A stretch of 64,000 nucleotides of DNA from Platycnemis pennipes (taxonomy: Eukaryota > Arthropoda > Insecta > Odonata > Platycnemididae), in contig OW121847.1 in assembly GCA_933228895.1 (NCBI GenBank), forward strand, positions 85,973,656-86,037,655, given 5' to 3'. Positions 57,091-64,000 of this stretch are shown here, one piece after another. Every line of letters begins with the position of its first letter. Positions within the stretch are counted from its first letter, which is position 1. A model generated the notes under the pieces. That model was not told the origin of the DNA and did no database searches. It worked only from the letters and a program-made list of their open reading frames with translations. A program made the translations under genes and the position numbers.

Positions 57091-58500
57091 CAAGACGTGT
57101 CAACTGTTTAGGTGCGCCGAGGCTGTGATCGGCGAATTTTATTTCAGTTTATTTTTTCCCTTTCCGCGTATTTTGTATCAGTTGGGTTTTGAGAGGTTTA
57201 TTATCTAGCTCTCTCTCTCTCCTCTTTCCCAGGAATCATCGCGCGGTAATCGTGAGACAGGTATCCTTTGTCTTGTCCTTTGCCTGAGGAGTTCTTTGGA
57301 AGACGTGTTTTTTTTTGTTCCTCCCTTCGTATTCCGCGCAGATCGAGAGATGGCAGTCGTCTCGCTGGGGTCAAGTGTTTCTTGTTGATGCTGGACTGTA
57401 TCTATCGGCTGACAATGCTTGGCTGTTGAAATCCCCTCTCGGATTCTTTTCTTCATCTTTTTTTCTCCGTCCTTGGTGTGGCGCCGTGTAATTGAATGAT
57501 ATTGAAGAGAATGAGACAGTTTCGAAAAACATCATAGATAAGGTGGCTCTAGCTTTTATCCTGTTTACTCCGAGTGACTTGGGCGTTTGGATCGTTGCTT
57601 GCATTTCTGCCCCGAAGGCTAGCTTGCATTTTTCTGCTTATCGATGTCCTTGGCTCCATCCCGGGTATCGGGCAGTTTTAAAAAGAAATTGTTTCTGGAC
57701 GGCGACAAATAACCATCGCGGAGCGCGACGGCGGAAAGGTAAATTGCGAAGCGGACTGGAAGCTATTTTTATCTACTTGTCACGTCTCCCTTGGTGGGGT
57801 TTGTTTTGGGGGAAGTGCTGTTGGGCAGAACACGGTACTGCGCTCGGAACTGCGAAGCGAACTCAGCTCCCCGACCTTGAGGCAGCATCCCCACTTGGGC
57901 GAAAACCACGGAAGGCCCTCTCTTTCTCTCTCTCTCTGGGGCAATGGTTTCGTGAGTCGGTCGGGCGCGACCTTGTGTGGCACCGAGTTTCGTGCCTCCG
58001 CCGTGACGCAATGGCTCCACGCCGGCGCCTTACGTCGAGGCTCCGAGGGGCGATGGAGGTCGGTCACGAGTCGTGCTTCTCGCTCGTGATCACCTGGAAT
58101 AGCTCGCGCCGTTTCACGAATATCTCATCTTCTGCGTTCCATTCTTGCGTGTACTCGCATCTTTCGACGACTGGTCACGAGTGACCAACGGGCTTCTGCT
58201 TTTGGGAACTGGTTTTGTAGTACATACACGTATGCTTGTCTTATGCCGTAAGTTGAATGGGACAATAAGTTGGTGAGGTGCGTACCGTAGTTATGGTTTT
58301 ATAAAGTACAGAATACTTTCGGGTTGTAGTGGAGCTGGTGTATTTGTGATATCAGGTTGCATGTCCGACTGTTCTATTGCCGTAAAAATAAACAAAGTAT
58401 ACCATTATTGAACCGTAGTGAGTAAATATTTTTCTTCAAAATTAACCATTTCTTATCTCACCGATTCGCTACATTAGCGACCTTAAGATTAATGGTGATA
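57091..58500. other. No gene seen
   Basis: A 230-codon + frame (57492-58184) is the longest not obviously low in complexity. It runs through GC-rich DNA with a - strand frame open opposite it and shows no recognisable domain. I leave it uncalled but note it as a possible hypothetical. Confidence 0.3.
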
Positions 58501-60817
58501 ATGACTTTGACAATGCAGTTCTATCCTCTAGCTGATGGACCATAATTTCCGCTTTTTTCCTATTCCTTCCCCGCATTTCCTTATTCAATTTACCACCTAT
58601 CACACTTATCCTGCCGTGCTACCTTCCACCGATCCAACGCGGTACCACGCTTCTCCACGTGGTATCGTGTATTCGACCATGCCGAGCGAAAACTTTCCAC
58701 CATCGTGAAACCGGGAATTTTCAAAAGCAGAGGTCTCCGATTATTCCGAGGATATATATGTGCTCCAGTCGCAGTTTCTCTAAGCGCAGATCCTCGTCTT
58801 TGGCGCAGTGAAAGTTTTCCTAGCAGTCAATCACCGTGCTGTCAATCGGTAACATTTTTTGCTCAAGTGATCGTTTCCTTGCTACAATTCAATTTTCCCC
58901 ATTCGGTTTGGTCCGCCTTATAACTAACCTAGTTTTTGCTTCACGGCTCAAGATAGCTTACTTCATGACCACCTCTTTACTTCCAACTAGAAAACTAGGC
59001 GATTCTAGCCGTAATGTGTGCCTTCTTCTACCGCAGGGACAGATAATGAAACTCTGATCGTCTTTCGCGTCACCCTGATGAGTTAGATAGGTTTTATAAG
59101 GGAAATTATCTCAAAATCAGGGGTCCTTAAGTACCCTTCGTGACGCTAAGAAACCACCATTTGACAATCAATTACTGTGTCATGGTGAAGGAAGAGAAAA
59201 ATTTTAGGGTGTGGTATGCTCGTTACTCCTTGTGAATTGATGGTGTTGATATTTTACCATGCTGGGTCTTACTGTTTGGTAAACCCTGTATAATATGACC
59301 ATAGGCTACGAATTGGTAAGGTCAGTTATTTAACTTTCCTATTCCAAATAAAGAAATGCATTTTTTGTAATAATAGTATAGCATCAGTTATGAGTAACCA
59401 ATCATTTTACTCCTTTGTGACTGTAATCCGTGAATCCATCTTTTTTCTCTGTTCCTCGACATATTATCCACCCCGCAGTCCTTGATCTATCTGTAATTTC
59501 ATCAGAAGACACCATGGTTTTCAGGTCACACACCTTCACCTCGTCTTAATAATTATAAAGTCGACATTTTCGAATTATAACAAGTTCCGTAATCAAAACA
59601 TGACTTCCGGCAGTTATACAGGCAAGGGTAAAGGGAATTGTGAATATTCGAAATGACATAATTCAACCGAATGGCAAAATGTCGCGCACGCAGTTGGTGG
59701 TTACATTTTTTATTCATTTCGTATGTCATATAAGTTTGGATCAGCACGTTACGAAGTTCACTCAGTGGGTCGCGATCTTGCAGCCTCGACCGCGACGCCA
59801 CCTCGCGACGTCCCCGCGGAATACCCAGCCACCCTTCCGGCGGCGTGCAACCGAAATTATCGCTCGGCAGCTCCCGTCTTCCGGAACAGCTGATTGATCG
59901 ATCGGTTGATTCCGCGAGGCGGGCGGTGCCGTAGCAGCGCCCGCCGCAACAGTTGTGACGGCCACGTACACACGTGCCTTTACTTCCGTTTGCAGTTACC
60001 GTGCAGAACTAATGCAGAGGAGTTTTAAAAGTCTATTGGATGTTAATAGTGGTGACCTACAGGGTCACGGTAACTTTCTTGGACCACCTCTTTAGAAGTG
60101 TTTCTTTACTTGCTCGCTTCCCGGCTTCACTTCACAAATCCTTCTTCATTCATTTGTCTCATCCCAATTGAGTGCCTTTTCAGTAAATTCGCGTGTTCGA
60201 AGTCTGCCCTGAGCATTGATGTTCCGTTTTCCTTTGGTGCTAATTGTATTAATCAAGTTAAATTAGACAGTGCGATATAACTTAAGCAGTTTCAGCACCT
60301 CAATAATCTTACTCTACATCGGTCTCAATTTGACTACAAGATAGACGAACAAGCTTCGCAAGCAAGAGGAAATAGAAAAATAATTTTCTTGCAATACCGA
60401 AAAAAAGGAAGACAAAATAGGTTGCTTCGCCAGACATGTGTTGTTTAGTGAAGAAAGTCTCGTGAAAGAAGAACGACAGAAGAAAGTATTGTCAAAAAAG
60501 AAAGAGGATTAGAAAAACTGTTGAGAATGGGAACGGACGAGATCACTTAGTAATGAAGACTATCGCAGAGAAGAAAATTTTCAATGTGAGGTCAGCTGCT
60601 GTAGGAATGGAGCTCCGATGTGTGACAAGTTTGTCCTAAGGGTCGATGTATGGTCGTGATTTTTAAATTAATATGTGATTGAGGGTGGTAAGTGATGGTG
60701 GCGTTGCTTTGCCGTGTCATTCCCCCCCCCCTTGGCTCCTCGCGTGCTTGAAGTGGCGAGAGGTGCCTGTCACACTGATGAGGCGTGTCGTGTCGCACTC
60801 CTCGGTTCCGCCTCGCC
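58501..60817. other. No gene seen
   Basis: AT-rich with short frames. An imperfect hairpin (GGTACCACG/CGTGGTATC) lies at 58641-58666. A short CpG-rich segment lies at 59770-59960. No RNA gene is recognised. Confidence 0.4.
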
Positions 60818-61132
60818 TACAGTCGAGAATATATTTGGTATCTACCTAGAGCGCTGGCCGTCCCATGCCGATGACCCGGGATCGTACCCCGACAATGGCA
60901 GTTCTGCGGAATCTTGCCCCTCTGAGTACTCTGCGGGAAGCACTTCGAATTTAATTCTACGCGTATCGGATCAGTAGCAGATACTATGCTTTCTTTCATT
61001 GATGGTAGTTTAATGCTGACGCCAGGTTTCTTTCCATAATAACTCTTATCCTCAGAAACATTTTTATGCCCAACTAACCTTACACCGCAGCGCGAGTTAT
61101 CGGCCGCTCTCCTTTATTAACTGCAATAACCA
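60818..61132 (+). mobile_element. Diverged SINE copy, main family
   Basis: The head has GAGCGCTGGCCGTCCCATGC and a decayed B-box GGGATCGTACCCC. The body has a shortened GAGTACTCTGCGGGAAGCAC, then TAATGCTGACGCCAGGTTTC, and ends with TTATCGGCCGCTCTCC and an AACTGCAATAACC tail. The GACGTTAA motif is lost. Confidence 0.7.
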
Positions 61133-62920
61133 GGGCTTCGGTCTTCAGTTATCAATTCAGCCGCTGTTTTTTTAAAGCTACGTTAATAGGCACGAAATAA
61201 TTAATTACGAAACTCCCCATAGGTGCCGCTATGGAAAAAAACGAGTGGAAATGTGCTAAATTTATCGTCCGCCGATGGCACATTAATTTGTATCTAGTCC
61301 CCGTACCTCTTTTTCTCAAGGTGCAAAAAAAACCAGCGTCGACAAGCATCACTCGGCTCTGCCGCACCTTCCGTCCCTACCCGCTCCCCGCCCGACGTAC
61401 ATACGTGCGAGGCGCGTGAGTGGCTCGTCGGGGGCGTGGCGGCGGAGAGCGAGGTTGCGAAGGCGGCGCGCGCTTTATTCTTAGACCGGCGGCGGAGGCT
61501 CTCGTCTCCCTTTCCCTCTCTCAGGCGTTTGCGGGGGAGTGGTGGATGAGGGGGGAGGGCCGAGAGTGGTGGCATCGCCGGTTGATCGATCTGCGCCCCT
61601 TGTCCCTCGCCGCCCCTCCCTTCCCTCGCTCTCACCTCCCCCGAGTGCCCCCGTCTCTCTCTCTCTCTCTCTTCACCCCCTCGGAGCCCGTCGTCCTCTT
61701 CTCTCCCTTCCCAGGGATAACTCAACCGAGCGTAACCCACCGCTCTCCCCCGTCTCATTCTCACTCGCGTTGCGAAGGATGCGGATCTGGGGAGAGTTCC
61801 TTGAGGGTTTCCGTTCGGGCCGCGAGCGACTTAGTTCGAGTGGTGATGCCGGTGACCGAATTAAAGCGGATTTTATAAAGGATCCAGGGTCGCTTCCATC
61901 CGCGCAAATCCTCGAGGATTTTATCATGCCTGAAATTGTAGTGGATTTTTTCTCTTCCACTCTTTATTTTTTCATGTTGCACCTTCACATGTTATTTCCT
62001 CATTTCTGTAAAGTATGACCCCACATCGTGTCGTAATTTCACAAAATTTACGCAATTTTAATAAAAGATATGGTGATAAAACCCTCGCCGAAGACCTGTT
62101 AATTAATTTGCATGCGTATTTTAGAACAAAAGATGCATTGCAGAATATCTTCTCGATTAATTAGGTACCTAGCCTAAATGAACACGTTGACGAAATCTTG
62201 AATATAAGTTCACAATCTTGGTTCTCCAGTGATTCCAGCGTGTCAAATTCTAGCTCAATGATAATGCGATCACAAGCATACCTTCGCAACAGTTATCTTT
62301 TAACTATCAAATAAAATAAAATTGAGTACATGTGTTATTGTATGGTCCTCGCACATAGATTCACGAGTGATTTGTGAAACTAGGATATTTTTTAAAGTGC
62401 AAAAAGAAACATTCCTATCGATCCCTCCTGTTACGCTCTTTGATTTGACGGCCACCTTTTTCCCCTCCTCTTAACGAACTCTGACGTGGACTGCCGGAAA
62501 GATAAATGAGGTGCCTTACAGAAGTAATGGCGAATAGGCCTGCCCCTAGAACACGATCAACAGGTGACCTCTGTTTGCGATGCCAAAGGCATGACGAAGT
62601 TCCGCATTGCACGGTGCGGAGTTTTGTCCCCGGAGAATTGTTTGGTCATCAATAATTATAGAAATCTTACGTCTACACTCGGCGTCGAGAGAAATCAGTA
62701 GCTTGGCGTAAAATGTTATCTTTTCGCCTATTGGATGAGTTCCATTCCCCTTCAGGCACGGGAGTCTTGTATACGAGAGAGTGTCGAGGAATGCCCTTAG
62801 GATATTGAGTTCTGAGCCGCTGCAATCAGTCGCAGTTATATTCATCCCGTGCTGGTATAGTGAGCGACGATGACCTGGCACGTTCAGTTGTACCTATTCT
62901 TTCCAATGGATTGATGAAGT
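61133..62920. other. CpG-rich patch (61370-61800) and AT-rich flank
   Basis: In the patch, frames of 152 and 159 (+) and 156 (-) codons overlap, with a (CT)n run near 61655-61670. From 61900 onward the sequence is AT-rich with no features. Confidence 0.45.
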
Positions 62921-63211
62921 GTGTCGGGTCGGTGTGGTGGATAGAATGCTGGCCTCCACCCAAGGACCCGGGTTCGAAGCCCGTCATTGTCAGATATTTT
63001 TCATTGGATAACCAGCTCCTATTTGAGTGTCATGTGGAGAGTACTTCCCAATCCGTCCGTCTAGTGTGGGTGGTACCATTGGTGTCTTTCGTTAAGAGAA
63101 GGCTAATTCCGACGCCGGGTTTCTCTCCACTCTTCCTCCATGCCCTCCCATCCCCATCCTTGTATCTTTCCTCCCGGTCTAAATCGCCTTTAAGTGCGGA
63201 ACAGACTTGAT
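62921..63211 (+). mobile_element. SINE copy, main family
   Basis: The head is well kept: GTCGGGTCGGTGTGGTGG, AATGCTGGCCTCCACCC, and B-box GGTTCGAAGCCCG (62971-62983). The body has GATATTTTTCATTGG, TTTCGTTAAGAGAAGGCTAA and GACGCCGGGTTTCTCTCCAC. Its middle block is shortened and lacks GACGTTAA. The 3' part (CTAAATCGCCTTTAAG) is diverged and lacks the AAC tail. Confidence 0.85.
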
Positions 63212-64000
63212 GGATCGTCCCAATAAAACCATGCAGGCGTATCATCCGCATGGAAGATTTTGAGGCGATTGAGTCGTCGACGCGTTTTTTGAAGCAGCAT
63301 CCGAGATCCGAGGCACAGGTGGTAAATGACTTGATGTTTTTTGTTAAATAAATTTCCGGTTCAATAACGCGCACTCACACCCTACCGGATCCCCTCTTTT
63401 CTTTTTTTCCCCTTCTCCCCGATAGGCAGGTCCCTGGGGGTTAATTTACGAGGGTTGATCTTCGAATTAAAAGGCGCAATTAACCCGCTGGAGCGGAGCA
63501 GACTTGACTTCGTGTCATTTTTGAGGCGCTAATTGCGGCAATTGAATTGATTTCTCTCGCCTCCCCCAACTCCAATGCACTGCGTCGTCATTTATGACGA
63601 AATGCTGTCCGTGGCGGCGCCTCGATACCCCTTCGCCACAGACACCTCCCCTGGATTGATGTTTTTCTTTATTTAATTATTTTTTCCCTCCGCCTGAAAC
63701 CTCCTCTCATAAACCCTATCCTCCCACCGCTTTCCACTCTTGCCCCTCTGCCGACCGCCAAGGTCTCGTCGGCGCGGGAAGCAATCAGACGAGCGATGGA
63801 AAAACTCATCCGGCGGATAAAAGTGAGAGTCGTCTCGACGATGTGCCATTCGCGGGGCTAATATATCATGCGGTAATTATTTTCTTTTATTGTGCTCGAA
63901 TGCGCGCGTATTCCCTCTCTCCGTTGCATTTGCGCGCACACCTCATCTTCCACCAATGAGACTCTTTAGCGACGCGACGGCGGCGTCGGGTCCCGGGAAA
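63212..64000. other. No gene seen
   Basis: Short frames only. Moderately C/T-rich and CpG-rich at 63380-63830, continuing to the window edge. A 114-codon - strand frame (63030-63374) overlaps the SINE and is not called. Confidence 0.4.

Noticed and set aside
57492..58184. 230-codon + strand frame
   Set aside because: Less repetitive than the others, but it has no domain, a - strand frame is open opposite it, and it contains a CT tract. Kept only as a remark.
1..64000. CRISPR arrays, operons, ribosomal RNA genes, functional tRNA genes, prophage
   Set aside because: No regularly spaced repeats with unique spacers, no ribosome-binding-site-led gene strings, no rRNA sequence recognised. The tRNA-like sequences lack complete cloverleaves or continue into SINE bodies.

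Overview
This is a 64 kb piece of eukaryotic nuclear DNA. It most resembles a gene-poor intergenic or long-intron region of a repeat-rich animal, probably an arthropod. The reasons are: no packed reading frames, operons or bacterial signals; many short interspersed elements (SINEs) with a tRNA-like head; a 5'-truncated non-LTR retrotransposon (LINE) tail with a target-site duplication; abundant CT/GT microsatellites; and strong intron-type splice signals. I cannot name the species.

I found no protein-coding gene I would call with confidence. The longest open frames lie in pyrimidine-rich or CpG-rich low-complexity DNA, where several frames are open at once, so I left them out. The best coding candidate is a 91-nt internal-exon-like segment (5712-5802). 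It has a strong acceptor and a strong donor and encodes one hydrophobic, membrane-helix-like stretch. A short ATG-containing segment at 3675-3723 is phase-compatible with it. Two weaker exon-like segments lie at 35285-35370 and 36667-36734.

What can be supported well is repeat structure. One tRNA-derived SINE family has at least nine recognisable copies (about 3.2, 15.2, 34.9, 46.5, 47.8, 48.7, 53.5, 60.8 and 62.9 kb), all on the + strand. The copy at 15204-15539 is full length with a 12-bp target-site duplication. Other tRNA-like heads lie on the - strand at 2.9, 11.2 and 34.2 kb. A LINE 3' end with duplication lies at 54819-55051, and a decayed piece of a similar LINE at 29.3 kb. Two related palindromic repeats (34505-34649 and 38534-38636) share a terminal motif. 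Three simple tandem duplications have periods of 109, 95 and 120 bp (22.6, 24.8 and 41.3 kb). There are three near-perfect hairpins, a 14-nt CT minisatellite at 39.9 kb and several G-quadruplex-forming runs.

Base composition alternates on a scale of about 1-3 kb between AT-rich DNA and some 25 GC-rich, CpG-rich, strand-asymmetric patches of 0.3-1.3 kb. The largest, at 26.5-27.7 kb, begins with a full palindromic CRE site (TGACGTCA) and is the most promoter-like. I saw no clearly new multi-gene system. The observations most worth testing are the one-orientation SINE family, the palindromic repeat family and the 5712-5802 exon candidate.
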